Both the position numbers and the translations under genes were made by a program. A stretch of DNA of 64,000 bases, from NCBI GenBank assembly GCA_032622095.1, contig CP136061.1:189666369-189730368 (forward strand). The letters run 5' to 3'. This DNA comes from Siphonodentalium dalli. Its lineage: Eukaryota > Mollusca > Scaphopoda > Gadilida > Siphonodentaliidae. Within the stretch, counting starts at the first letter, position 1; every line of letters begins with the position of its first letter. The notes beneath the pieces are model-generated. The model worked only from the letters and a program-made list of their open reading frames with translations. It had not been told where the DNA came from and searched no databases. Positions 24,618-37,184 of the stretch are shown here, in pieces.

Positions 24618-27600
24618 CTGTTACACTGACAAGGAAGGATCCATTCCGCGGTACATCAGAATTGAGCCTCGAATTCAGTATTAGTTCCCCACTGGTTTCA
24701 TTCAGGCGGAGAAGATTCCCATCATTCCCGGAGAGAATTCTATACCTCAAACGATCTCTATCAATGTCGTCAGGATCATGTGCTGGGATTCGACCAATGG
24801 GACCAGTGATGAAACTGTTCAAATAATTGTTGAATATAATATCAAAGTCCTCCAATTTAGGTCTGTTGTCATTAACATCCTGAATATTCACAATGACAGT
24901 CGCGTGCGAGAAAAGTGGATATGATGTTGCACGTATGGATAGTTCGTAGAATTTCTTTGGTCCTTCGTAATCAAAATCAGCCGTGGTAACAATAACAGCT
25001 GGATCTCCTGGTCGCCCCTGAAGAGAAAACAAATTCGCACCATCTGTGCCATTCAGCAAGGTATAAACTATTCGTGCATTTATTCCTTGGTCAGGGTCTT
25101 GCGCCGAAATGCTAGCCACTGTTGCGCCAATCCCACTCTTTTCCGGAATCCATACATTAATAACGTTGGTTTCGAAAATGGGTCGATTGTCATTCACATC
25201 TTTAATATTAATATGGATACTTATTGTTGTAGATTTTGGAGGTTGTCCATTGTCGTGGGCTACAGCAATGAGATCATAGCTTGCCATCTCTTCTCTATCA
25301 ATGTCACTATTAACCCGAATTATCCCTGATGTTGCGTCAATGGAGAAACGTCCATTTCCGTCAAATCCATCACCACCAAATGTATATGAAACTTGTCCAT
25401 TTTGACCTTTGTCACTATCTGATGCCGAAACAGTGAGGACAGTTGTACCGATTCTTACGTTTTCTTCCACGGCACCAGAGTAAGACATTTCTGTAAACTC
25501 TGGATAATTATCGTTGACATCATCCACAGTCACTCCAATATATGATTCACTGGTAGCTGGCGGATTTCCGTGATCAGATGCAGTCACAGTCAAAGTGTAC
25601 CCTGCAATACTTTCCCGATCCAGTGTGACCCTCGTTCTGACAACACCATTATTCGGATCAATACTGAATGAGGTACTTTCTATCGAATATGTAACTCTTC
25701 CGTTCTCACCAACATCATCGTCCAAGGCAACTACTTTCAAGACAGAGGCTCCAACATCAACATTTTCAAAAACGTTTATGTGATACGGTTTTCCTTGGAA
25801 GGCAGGCCGATTGAGATTAGCAGCCTCTATAGAAATGACGACTTCAGTTGAATCTGAGAGACCTCCAGTATCAGTAGCCTGGACTGTCAGAATATACCTA
25901 TTCTGGACCTTGAAATCAAGCTTCCGTCTGACTGCTATTAACCCTTCTCCATTGATGTTTGAAATACCAAAGGCATCATTGATGTTACCAAATGTAATCG
26001 AATAGGTGAGACGAGCATTATCTCCTGCGTCACTGTCACGAGCAGACAGGGCAACCACACTGTGACCAACAGAGGCTATTTCAGTCACTGAAGCTTCATA
26101 ACGATTTTGTGGAAATGATGGCTCATTATCATTGACGTCTTTGACAGTGATTGATGCAGTCACAGTCGCACTCCTTCTTGGAAAGCCATTGTCTCGCGCC
26201 ATAACTACGAAGCTGTAGGATGTTGTGTTCTCTCTATCAATCAAACCTGTGGTTGAGATCACACCTGATAGAGAATCTAGGGCGAATGGAAAGAATTTAG
26301 GCTGATTTGTAACAGAGTAGCTGAGTTGGCTATTTACGCCTGAATCGGTATCGTGAGCTCTCACTTCCATCACAGATACTCCGCTAGCTGTATTCTCGAT
26401 AACGTTTGCTTGGAAATTCTGTCCGTAGAATGTCGGATCATTATCGTTAATGTCTGTTATTCTGATTATAACTTGCTTATCATTTCCAAGTGGTGGAACA
26501 CCAGCATCTTGTGCTCTAACATCAATGTTGTAAATACTTGTCTCTTCAAAATCAAATGCATGTAAAGCAGTGATGTTTCCAGAATGAGGGTCTATTGCGA
26601 AGGAATTTGGAGGATCCATTCCTGTGATTCTGTATGTTACCTTTGCATTTAACTCAAGGTCTTCATCGGTGGCAGATATTTGTGCAATCACAGGATCAGA
26701 AATTATATTGTGATCCTCGTTAACTTCGATGATGTATGAATCCTCGGTAAACTGTGGTCTATGATCATTTTGATCGATTACTGTAATGACAACTGTAGCT
26801 GATGAAGATCTTCTTGAATTAAATGGACCTTGATCCACAGCCTGAACTAAAATTCGGTAACTATCGGTTGTCTCACGATCAAGTCCACCTCTGATTCGTA
26901 TATTCCCAGTAACTCGACCTATATTGAAAATACTGTTTACCCCTGATGGATTTAAGATACTATAGTGAATTAGCGCATTATTACCAATATCGCCATCAGT
27001 TGCTCTAACAGATGTCACAAGGCTATCTCCATCCATTCCTTCATTTAATTCCACATTGTAATCAGACTGCTCGAATAGAGGAGTGTGATCATTCACATCT
27101 TCTACATGGATCGTTATAAGACAAGCAGCAGACTTGCGAGGTCGTCCATTATCTATTCCATGTACGAAGAATCTGTGGGTGACTTTAGACTCCCTGTCCA
27201 ATCTTTGGGTTGTGTTTATAGCACCTGTTACAGGATTTATTGCAAACATTGAACTGCTGGAAATGTCCTCACTGGCCTCTAAGCTATAAGTCACTATCCC
27301 ATCATTCCCTGAATCTGGATCAGTTGCAGTGACAGTTGCCACGACAACTCCAGGATCTTGTTCTTCCATGACAGAAACATTATAAAACTGTGGGTCAAAC
27401 TGTGGAATGTTGTTATTTGAGCGCTTTATCCGCAAACTTCTGTTTGTGGGAAAATCAGATTGTAGATCCTGGTTTCCTGTGTTATCGTGCGATTGAGATG
27501 TCTGTGTTCGCAGAATAAATCTTCCTTTCAATGTTTCATATGATTTATAACTGTTACACACAAGTTCAAGTTCAAAATGCATAGTCATAGCGCGTCCATG

Positions 27601-28260
27601 GATACATGTTCGGGATTGCACTAGAATTTCGAAGGATGTTGGAATGATTTTGAGACTGTTTTCATCTTGTCTATGATGTGTCAGGGTGGCATGATAAATA
27701 TGGCACTTTTTTATGTTGGCTGGAATGTATTTATAAAGTGAAATCACATCACCTGAGTTTAAGCAAGCTTTGTGTAAATAATTCACAATGGTATACACAT
27801 GATGAGACTTTGATGATACTTTATGAAGACAGTTCTCTCCACGAAGATGAAACTCCAATGGTATGAGAGTGTGATTGTTATGTCCACTATACTGTAAACT
27901 TTTGGAATGACTATTTGAATGTTTAGACATCTGTGGAAAACTGTTTCTGAAATATGTTAGCACTGAGACAAAGAAAGGATTATTAATCCTAGAACAATCT
28001 ATATTTTCAGATACAGTAATAATTCCATTGGGAAGAATTCCAATTGATTTACGTACGGTGTAGTCACTTATATCGTGGATGGAATACACGGGGTAGGCAT
28101 CATCGGCAGCCACAGAAATATTGAAAACGTGACCCGTCCCTTTAATATCCACACGAAAACAATCCACAAGAGCACTATGAAATAAAATAATAAAAGCAAA
28201 CACACGGCAGTAAAAGGGTGTCATCGCTCCAGGAATCATCACTTCAATGTCAGGCGCCAT
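24618..28260 (-). CDS. CELSR: Flamingo/CELSR atypical cadherin, large 5' coding exon
   Basis: This exon encodes 1,214 residues of an atypical cadherin of the Flamingo/Starry night/CELSR group, an adhesion GPCR known for planar cell polarity and neurite patterning through homophilic contact. The ATG at 28258-28260 begins MAPDIEV; a hydrophobic signal segment follows (about residues 14-33), then an N-terminal region of about 240 residues, a furin-like RIKR at 278-281, and nine cadherin repeats (about 284-395, 396-506, 507-611, 612-717, 718-821, 822-922, 923-1028, 1029-1135, 1136-1214) with DxD, LDRE and DxNDN calcium motifs. Three marks separate it from protocadherins: nine repeats, the degenerate linker after repeat 5 (EAANLNRP), and the repeat-9 block IIFNNYLNSF...IGRIPAHDPD typical of CELSR. 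One exon for the whole cadherin region is also usual for CELSR genes. Missing here are the EGF, laminin-G, GAIN and seven-helix parts. A later start (Met13) is possible. Confidence 0.93.
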
Positions 28261-28900
28261 GCTGTTCAAGAGTTCGATCTCAGGAAATCAAGAAAATTAC
28301 CACACGGTTCAATAATTGCATCGGAAACAACGTTCGATCTCAGCTCGCCGGCAGGTGAAAATCGGAAACACTGCGATCAAAATACTCCTACAGACGACAG
28401 AACAAGCCTTTGTCTTTTCGTCGAAAAAACTTTAATAAATCCTCGTGAAACACAACTGTTATTGGTGTCAAAATCAAGATATGATGTCAAGGAATATCCG
28501 ATTTTAAAGAAATTAGTCATGTCTGCCCCATAACTCGACCGATTGTCACTTGCATTGATTCCGTGTCTGAACGCCAATCAAATGAGCCGCTCAAAATGGC
28601 TGAAGAATCTTCGATCGATATTTTGGCTGTTCCTTTACACTCCCAAAAAAAGTTCGAAATAAAAGTCTTTAAACTATCAAGCGCGCAAAAGTCTCCTCTG
28701 TGATCAGCGTGTTGACATAAAACATATACTTTGTATACGCAGAGACTGATAAAACACGTGATTTTCAATGAGAAGTGGGCGTCTCTATTCGCCGACAGCG
28801 ACGAGAAGATTACATACAGAGGTTGTCACCGCGTGCTTCACAGTGTCACCGATAAGTTTGATCACGTGGTGCAAACAACAGGTAAGTTATCAATGACCCC
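28261..28900 (-). promoter_or_regulatory. CELSR: CELSR 5' UTR and promoter region (inferred)
   Basis: This stretch is directly upstream of the CELSR start and visibly richer in CG dinucleotides than the surrounding AT-rich DNA. It holds two CACGTG E-boxes (28755-28760 and 28863-28868). No clear TATA box is placed well. On the plus strand a consensus donor CAG|GTAAGT occurs at 28881/28882, so a divergent non-coding first exon is possible but unproven. Confidence 0.4.
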
Positions 28901-30428
28901 TGACGGTGAGTATGTCGGCACCTTTGATCTTATTACCTATCTTCCCAGACGTTAACCTGACCAATCAGTGACCTGCTGACATTAATTAATTATCAGCTTG
29001 CGATTACGAAGATCACTACTGTTAACACTCACATCGCTTTATCAGTGCTGTTGTCGACGTGATATTCACTTATTTAAGTGGACTAAAACACCACTGGTCA
29101 GAGGTCCTGTCATATATCATGCTATGATGCTGTTTGTCCTGCTGAATTGATATGATGCGGGTAGTGCAAACTAATGCCGTTACGAAAAAGTATATCATTA
29201 TATCTTCTAAAGTTGTCAGTTGTCCGGGGTTTGGCTAATCCCAGCGATTTAAGAACAAAACTACTGTGTGTATGAAACATTGAAGAACAGGTATATTTAA
29301 AAAAAACTATAATACTGGTGTTTCTAAAACGAAGTGAATAGCCATCTTGATTATAGTCGATGTTCAACATCTAATACAGCCAGTATTAAAAATATTTCGT
29401 AATAAATATGATATTGAATGTTTGATATGCAACTCCTATTTCTTGTTTTACATAATAAGCAAACTGATATAAATGTAAAATGAAAACTGAAATTTTAATA
29501 GGAATTTACGCCGGCTCCACAAACTTTCAGTAAAAGCCCCAGCCATTGTTACAAGAACGAGTTTTATTATTGCTGAGATTATTCGTTAATTTTTAATTGT
29601 ATCATATTACAGACGACGCGCTGAAAAATTTGGTGTGGTTCATGCATGTAGGAAATTAGATATAAAAAAATAAGGGAAAGTGTGTGGAAAGTGAATGTGA
29701 TGTTCCACGGACATCCACTGCATTGTCCTGCGGAATATTAACTCAGTGAAAACGAACCCTTAATGAGATGATAATAACATAATCAATGCACTAAGGTGAC
29801 ATGTGAACAATGACATCGACGTTCGCATGGCTTCATCTGTGCAAAGGGACCCGTGATGTCGTTTGGTACCCAGGTGATGAGTACAGCGCGTCCGGCGGTC
29901 GCACCCGGAATGACATAACGTTAGACGTAAACTGTTATTAACCTGTCATGCATTTCGTGCCATAAACCCATTAAATAAAGTTGTTAATCTCGTTGTTGAG
30001 TCTCTATCCCATTATATCACATGTTCTATCGATCTATTACTAGAACCAGCAAGGGGTCGGGGTTTATACAGGCGAGAGAATGACACTTTCGTGAAAAGGA
30101 GATAGGATCATTTCTTGGAGATAAATATATTTATTTAAAGATAGTGATTGATAAATTAGGGATATATGTCACCTCAAGCCATTCACTAGCTGTAAATCCA
30201 CACACCCAACGCAGATATCATGCAAAATATCTATTATTTCACGCTTTTCGGTTGGGAAGGTCAGCCAAATTAAGTTGAATCCTAGCTTGTTATGTTTGGA
30301 ACGTATCAAGGACAAGCAAGAGTGTCTCTATCCAACTGCACTCCCGTCTTTGATTCCAGACAAAAATTCCCAAATCCAGAATTGTTTCTGTTTGCTCATA
30401 TTCCTTGAAATTTTCTGACAAGAACAAA
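28901..30428. other. Intergenic, nothing recognised
   Basis: AT-rich sequence with only short chance ORFs, no recognised repeat ends and no homology I can identify. Confidence 0.6.
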
Positions 30429-30982
30429 TTAAAGGCCCACTTAATTTTCGAATGCCCATATAACATTATACACAGCATATACCTTTTGGAAGAGGAACCA
30501 AAAATTATATATATTCAACCAGAATCTGGAACAGCTGTAGCCTAAGAGTGTCCACTAAGCGATAAGAGATTCTTATATTAATTTCAAGACTTCCCCCCCC
30601 CCCCCTCGTCAACCCACAATGGCATCAGAATTCAAACTAAGAGATAGAGTTATTCCCTTCCGTTGAGAATAATAGAGTTTAAAGTACAATCTGGATAAAA
30701 ATTATATAAGCACCAACAGACCTTGTTGCCTTGAAAAAACAACATGTTCCCAGTTTATTCAACCGGATAAGTTGCAAATACAAAGTTTTAGAGCTTCCAC
30801 TTTCATCAAATGGTATATAATAAGTGAGTGGTTCGGGGGGCTAGCCCGGGATTGTCAAAAGGGCCGAGAGGCACCTCTCCTTAATCCCTCATATTTGCGC
30901 CTTTATTTAGAGTAAAAATTTTTTTTTTTTAAAAGGTAAGCATTTTTATGATTGATTTTATTTCTTCTTTTTTCTTTTCTTT

Positions 30983-31744
30983 TTAGGGTTTGGTTTCTCC
31001 GTTGATGACTGGAGATGGAGGAGATTTCTGTTGAAGTTGTCGAATGTAGAGCTCAACCTGTCTCTGTTGTCTTTCCTGCTCCTTTCTTGATTCGGCGATG
31101 ACTTCGTCTACAGACCGAGTGGTGTCTGAGCTGATGTTGTTGTTGCTTGTGGTAGAGCTGGGAGACACCGGGATGAGATGGAATTCCGGTGTCCGTGGTG
31201 GCAAGCTGTCCAACTCCACCTCGATGCTGGCGGCAGGAACAGCAGGGGTGGTTTCCTGCTCCCTTTCTCCGCTCGCCTCGACGACGACAGCAGGGATCTC
31301 CGGCAGATCAACGGAGTCCCTGCTAGCTGGTGCAATGTCGCCTGTCTCCATGCAGGTCGGGTCGTCTGGGCGTCTCTCAGACAACTCCGACCTACCGGCT
31401 GTGACACTGGACGTCGGCTGAACAACCCTGGTCACCCCCTTCTTCTTTTTCCATTTCGCCTGTCTGGCGGCGTCCCTTCTTCTTCTGGTAAGCGTCTTCT
31501 TCTTGGGAGGCCCCTTCCCACTCTTCATGGAACAGGAGGCAGTCTTGGTATTGGCGTCCCGGCCCTGAGATCTCTGGATGCCAGCATCTTCAGTCCGGAA
31601 CTCCAGGCAAAGGGTCAGGTATCCCCTGCTAGACTGGAGACTCCAGTTAGCAATGTCCAATACCCGACTCCTTTGCACTGCGGCCAACACAGCGTCTGGG
31701 ATTAAGTCCATAAGCCTAATCCAAAACTGTCTCACCGGCGTCAA
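30983..31744 (-). CDS. Uncharacterised basic/Ser-Pro-rich ORF inside TIR element
   Basis: A 253-codon open frame whose first ATG is codon 12 (31709-31711). The open frame starts earlier with a non-ATG codon, only five codons after an in-frame stop. Order of features: a short hydrophobic-aromatic segment (FWIRLMDLIPDAVLAAVQ), a possible beta-strand segment (GYLTLCLEF), a strongly basic stretch (PPKKKTLTRRRRDAARQ then a Lys run), an acidic, Ser/Thr/Pro-rich low-complexity middle, and a Gln/Glu-rich C-terminal helix (ESRKEQERQQRQVELYIRQ) that could form a coiled coil. I do not recognise the family. The strand-plus-basic-patch layout resembles hypothetical proteins linked to transposons in marine invertebrates, but that is from memory. 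It is much more GC-rich than its surroundings. An AATAAA (minus strand, near 30960) follows the stop closely. A long plus-strand frame overlaps it, so coding status is uncertain. Confidence 0.45.
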   Translation of the reverse strand: MTPVRQFWIRLMDLIPDAVLAAVQRSRVLDIANWSLQSSRGYLTLCLEFRTEDAGIQRSQGRDANTKTASCSMKSGKGPPKKKTLTRRRRDAARQAKWKKKKGVTRVVQPTSSVTAGRSELSERRPDDPTCMETGDIAPASRDSVDLPEIPAVVVEASGEREQETTPAVPAASIEVELDSLPPRTPEFHLIPVSPSSTTSNNNISSDTTRSVDEVIAESRKEQERQQRQVELYIRQLQQKSPPSPVINGETKP

Positions 31745-31748
31745 GCAC

Positions 31749-31863
31749 GGGGGCAGCTACATCCAAGGGGGCAGCTACATCCGAGGACGCGGCCACACAA
31801 CTCACCCGTGCTCGGCGCTCTGCGAGGACGCGGCCACACAACTCACCCGTGCTCGGCGCTCTG
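31749..31863. repeat. Short direct repeats upstream of the ORF (18 bp x2, 41 bp x2)
   Basis: An 18-bp unit (GGGGGCAGCTACATCC core) occurs twice from 31749. An exact 41-bp unit starting CGAGGACGCGGCCACACA occurs twice at 31782-31822 and 31823-31863. Both are GC-rich and sit between the ORF start and the right TIR, where they could act as subterminal binding sites or be replication slippage. Confidence 0.8.
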
Positions 31864-31946
31864 ACAAAGAGGAACTAATGGTATATAATATGGAATATGT
31901 TGTATATAATGTGATCTGATGATTCGAAAATTAAGTGGGCCTTTAA

Positions 31947-32624
31947 AATGATAACAAGGTTTAGTGGGGGGGGGGGGGGGTAAAAAGTTTTGCATCCCAA
32001 GTGGACCATTCTGACAATATATTACTTGGTAAAACAATACAATTTTGAACCATTTAGGTTTAGGTTTGCCATGATATGGGGGTTGAGGCATCCCACCCCT
32101 CCCCATCATTGCATTCTTGATTACCGAGGAGCCCCCTCCTTTGCGAGTCACTATTCACTACTGGATACCTCTTCTGCAATATTACAGGTGATAGGCCATT
32201 TACATTTCAATCTACCCATCATCCAATGAGAGAAATGTGTCTCATTAGTTCACCATACACTTAAATGAGGTCTGCCAAACTTAACCTCTTCATTATTCAT
32301 ATTTGTTATATGTCATGGACAATTTTTTTTGCTGGAAGTGGAAGTGACAGTGGACACAGTCTTCAATGTATAATGTTCTGCCAGCAGTCATGGTCTTCAA
32401 GAACCAAATGCAAGTCAGCTTACCAGGTGAATTTTGAGCCATTGTCTCCTATCTTCAGAAAATAAAATTTTCTAGAATCATTAAATTTGAGAAAATGTTC
32501 TACCAAATAAATCAAGCCGATACCATATATAATGAAAGTGTCAATTATACTGTAGCTCAACTTGAATAAGGAATAATGTCATATCGAGCGATAAGCACTT
32601 TAAAATATTTAAGTAATACCAGAC
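31947..32624. other. Intergenic, G-run and AT-rich sequence
   Basis: It contains a 15-base G run at 31966-31980 and otherwise AT-rich sequence without recognisable genes or repeat ends. Confidence 0.55.
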
Positions 32625-33654
32625 GTCAACCTGAAGAGCCATATGAAGTTTAGGATCAATTGGATGAATAATGTTGGCTTGTAGTGCATGCTGAAGTATT
32701 TAGTGATGCAAAGAGAAAATTCAAGATGGCTGCTGGGCCATTTTTGATAGAATATCATTTAAATTCAAAAGCTCCCATCCAGAAGTGATCCTGAACATGC
32801 CTGTAAATTTTCAAAACATTTCCCCAATAAATGATGGCTGCATAAATGGATGGCCATGTTTTTTTAACGAAATTTGAAGAAAAAAATTATGATTCCCATG
32901 AAGTGATCTCTCCAAAGATCTGTATGAAGCTTAGTGACGATCAGATGTTTTAGGTTTCTGTAAGAGTAAAATGTAAGATGGCTGCCAGGTTTTTCATCGA
33001 AAATCATTCAAATTCAATAGCTACCATCTAGAAGTTATCCTATTAAAACATTCCAATTAATTTTCAAAACAATTCCCCAATAAATGCGGGCTGATAAATT
33101 CAAATTTGAAATCCAAGATAGCTGCTCGTGGCCATGTTTTTTAACTTATTTAAAAAAAAATTTGATGGCTTCCATCTAGAGGTCACCCGAAGATCCATTT
33201 GAAGTTTGGTGTCGATCGGATGAAGGATGTGGCCTGTAGGGTGTGCCGTATCATTTAGTCATACAAAGATCAGAATAGAAGATGTCTGCCGACAGCCATG
33301 TTTTTCATCCAAAATATTTCAATGCTTCCATCTAGTGGTTATCCAAAACTTGCCTGTAAATTTTCAAAACAATTCTCCAATAAATACAGGCTGCAATGTG
33401 TGCTGATGTGTTCCAATTTTAAATAAAAAATAGCTGCTGGCGGCCATGTTTTTTAACAAATTTCAGGAAAAATGTTAAGCTCCCATCTAGAGGTCACCAA
33501 GAGGATCCATATGAAGTTTGGTGACAATTTGATGAGGGACTTTAACTGTAGGGTGTGCTAAAGGAAATTGTTGATGGATGCACACACGGACAAACCCTGG
33601 ATGTAAAACCATGGCAATAGCTCAAACTTGACTTTGTCAAGTTAAGCTAAAAAT
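32625..33654. repeat. Approximately 285-bp tandem repeat array with terminal hairpin
   Basis: Diverged copies of a unit of roughly 265-315 bp repeat about 3.5 times. Shared blocks are GATCCATATGAAGTTTGGTG (near 32640, 32925, 33190, 33505), AAGATGGCTGC...GCCATGTTTTT and TTTTCAAAACAATTCCCCAA. The array ends in a hairpin at 33619-33648 (AGCTCAAACTTGAC / GTCAAGTTAAGCT) followed by AAAAAT. The same family occurs at 56480-56950. It looks like a dispersed non-autonomous element with an internally repeated body. Confidence 0.75.
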
Positions 33655-36600
33655 ATTAGCATATTCCCCTTCAAACCAATAAAACAACGAAGCTTTTATT
33701 CATAAATCCCTTTCAATTTGGACCTTTACTAAACTTCATCTTATGGGAAACAAACTTTTCATTTTGTCATACAAATACCTTGGCATATTTTCAAAGACAA
33801 CCTTTCGGATGATTTCGCACCTTGGGTGCTGGGATACCCCCATGGTGCCAATCGAAACATGGGTAGGACGGAAACCAAATTTAAAAAGATAAATGAGCGG
33901 ACGGACAAAAAGTCAACATTTCAGATGAACAAAGAGGGATAACTCTTGAACGGAAAATACAAACAACATAACTAAAACCTCTTTTGAAAGTGCTCCAAAT
34001 GCCAAATCTCCATATAAAATTTTAACAGAATCCAATAACCCATGTCTGAGATATATTATGAGCAGATGGACGGAAATCAAACATAATGCAACATTATTAG
34101 ATAAACAAAGAGGGATAACTCTTGAACGTTAAGTATGAACGTCGTCGTTGAACACTCTTTTGAAAGCCCTCCAATCAAACATTTTCAGGCACTTGAAGCC
34201 TGAAATAAATAAATATACAGAAACTTTTATGTCTTAGAATAATTAAATACATCTGAGAATTTCCGCACATTTATTTATTCATTTTTGTTTATTGCATATT
34301 AAGAATGTAAACATAACAAGGTTTTTAAAATAATTCAATAGTATCAATAAATATGTATGGAATGTTACATGTGTAGAATAAAACCATACATTGTTATAAC
34401 AAGAAAGGCACTGCTATGGATGGAATGAATTTAGTGCACAGTTGGTAGCCCCAATGATGGAAAGAAAATTTCCAAAAGTTGACATTATATCCCAAATAAT
34501 TGTATAATGAGACCAGTTCGGAATGCTATCTGTTTTTGAGGTATCACTTCAACTCACTTTTTCTCCTTAATCAAATATCTTTTTTGAAATAAATATTTCA
34601 ACCCTGTTTGTATATCTTAATCTGACTGACAGCCTTACCATCAATTTTCACCAGAATATTGTGTTTATTTATTTAAATTGTCAAGTTTCATGCGGCAATA
34701 AATCCAGAATGCAGTCATTGGCGCCAGTCAGAATGAATGGTGCCGACGACAGCATGTGGAGGTATCTTTGCAAACTGGTATCTTTTTATAATAAGTTGGT
34801 ACAGAATACAAACTCAAATTTAATTGTTTTGTTTCGGGTCTAACAACTGTGATTAAGAAGTTCTTATAATGTTGCCAATTATTTTAAATTTTTTATGATG
34901 TTAGTGGTGCAAGTCAGTTTCTTAAAAACCTGAGGCAATCAGCTGAGGCAATGGTTAATTAATTTTATGTTTAGCGTCAATCACTGAATTTCTATTTTGG
35001 CAGAAAATAATAATGAATTTGATTAATTATTGGCACAATGCATAATTCCATTGTCCCAAAATGGAATTGTGAAAATTAAGATAGGAACATTTACTCTTAG
35101 TCCCTTGACAGATGCTTCATTCACATAAAATGAATGTAAACAAGATTGGTGTTAATGTTTATAATGTTTATAATTACATTGTACAATATAGGTCATATAT
35201 AGATGATAATTAATAATGAATAATCACTACCGCATTTCGCAGAATCCTGGATGATGCTAAACACAAACTTAATTAACCATGGCCTGATGCTAATCTATCA
35301 GGTTATAAGTCCCATTCAAATTTTATTTCTATATTATGGAATAGCATACAAGAATTGGTTTAATATGTTTGTGCAGAATGGTCTTCAATTTGCATCATTT
35401 CATTGGTCCATGAACCTTCATTGATTGAAAAATTTAATTATATTAAATCACATAGGGAATACCCTCGCCCTCCCTAGAAATATAGGGATTCGAAATTGAC
35501 TCACAGGGATGTTAATATGAAAGATTAGCATCTGCTTTTTAAAGAGATTGGGTGCAAGTGCATGTTATGTCCAAATGATAGAGTTATTCCTCTCGAGTCA
35601 TGTCTAATGATAAAGACATTTATAAAATTAGATGTCAACAACACAATTGGGAGCTAGCCATCAGATAAAATGATGCTGCATGGATGGAATGGAACAAGAG
35701 GTGTCTTTTAACCCTTTAATTACTGGATGTATTCTCCTATATCAGTATACATCGGAATGCTTCAATCTTCATTTGTAGTGATGTTCAGATACTTGTAGAG
35801 AACAAAAGGCAGATCTTCCTTATACAAAAATGGCTTAATGTAATCGTTAATATACATGCTCGTGTTAAAATGATAACAGAATCGTTAATATACATGTTCA
35901 TGTTAAAAGTATAGGAGACACTCGCTGTGGTGCTTAATAGGTGCTCAAAGTGAAAAATCTTCAATACATAGCTCAACATTGTTAAAGATACATAATCCAA
36001 TTTAATGCCCCTAAATTACTATTTCTTTGGCTTCGAGGGTAAAAAATATTTGAATTGAGTCGAGGAACCCACCAATCAAAGTTCAGAGTTATCAGATTTT
36101 GATTGTTGAAATCTGTTTTGTTTTTCACCACCTGGTATATTTGGCTGCCTGGCAAAAATTCCACTGATATCTTCCAGAAATAGTACAGGCATGCACGCAT
36201 GCTGTTACGAGAGGTCACGGCTCCCTGCACGATCAGTGGCGATCGCACATTAATTTCGGATTAGATGATAAACAGAATACAGTATGTTGTGATAGTTGAT
36301 GTGGATACATAGATATACTCATATACGATTCGGTAATCATGTTTTATTCATGTAAATAGACATGCAAAAGGGCACCATGCTCGTTACATATGGGAATACT
36401 ATGTGTTTACATTTCGCGCTGGGCAATTCCAATTTGAACTAGGAATCACCATATACGGAAGTTGTAAACCACACTCGCCCATTTCCTAACTGCCAAGTAA
36501 AAACTGTTATTATAAGACTTTTTTGGCAAACATGTATCCTGATTGGGATTTTTGTGAGTATTTATTGATAATAGTCTAATTTGGATGACTATACAGGCTT

Positions 36601-37184
36601 TTGTTGAAATTCCGTTGTTGTTGTAACTGGATGATATGGGGACCATCAAATCAGATTATCTATCTTGAGTTTACATACATTGTAAACTCATTGGCAACAT
36701 AAATCTCTGCAGGATCTTGGTGCAAATGGCAGTCTCTGTGTGAAAATGACAGCCTATCTGTCAAAATGTGATCAGGCAGCCTCTATCTAATCCTGATACA
36801 GATTCAAGCTGATTGTTACAATAGTTGCATGTAATTCACCACACAGACTAGATTTGAAGATAGGTATCAACAACTGGTTTAGTTGGTTTGTTGGAGTTTA
36901 TCTATGTTTCAGCAACTAGGTCGTTTTACAATATCAATTTTATTGGTGGAGGAAAGACCACACAGAGGACAACAGTGTTGTAGAGAGGCCACAGATTTCT
37001 TGAGCAGCGAGTGAATATTGGGACAATATATGTGTTGCATACAGTGACATGGTAACATAGGGGTCTGGGTGAGGGATGACTCACCACTCCAAATTTTTTC
37101 ACTACTTTCAGATGAAATGTCATACCTGATACAACACCAGCAAGAAATTTCAGTACGAAAATGGGATGTGATTATTCTGATAGT
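33655..37184. other. Intergenic, nothing firmly recognised
   Basis: AT-rich DNA. Around 33895-34200 a diverged pair of segments shares CAAAGAGGGATAACTCTTGA, which looks like an old repeat. No ORF here has recognisable similarity; the longest (88 codons, minus, 35982-36248) shows no domain. Confidence 0.5.

Larger units (their letters stand above)
30433..31942. mobile_element. TTAA-flanked TIR element (1.5 kb) carrying an ORF
   Basis: Perfect 21-bp terminal inverted repeats start AGGCCCACTTAATTTTCG, and a weaker match continues for about 30 bp more. TTAA flanks both ends (30429-30432 and 31943-31946). A TTAA target site occurs in piggyBac and Kolobok elements; the AG...CT termini fit Kolobok (RR...YY) better than piggyBac (CCY...). 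The left third is AT-rich and non-coding; the rest is a GC-rich block with the 253-codon minus-strand ORF. No DDE transposase is visible, so the copy is probably non-autonomous or carries a passenger gene. Confidence 0.75.

Noticed and set aside
24618-28260. Protocadherin or FAT/Dachsous identity for the cadherin exon
   Set aside because: Nine repeats, the degenerate linker after repeat 5 and the repeat-9 FNNY...IGRIPAHDPD block match Flamingo/CELSR. Protocadherins usually have six or seven repeats and FAT/Dachsous have far more.
31178-31705. 175-codon plus-strand ORF overlapping the minus-strand ORF in the TIR element
   Set aside because: It lies opposite the longer frame in a GC-rich block and has no recognisable motif. 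The minus-strand frame shows clearer domain-like organisation.
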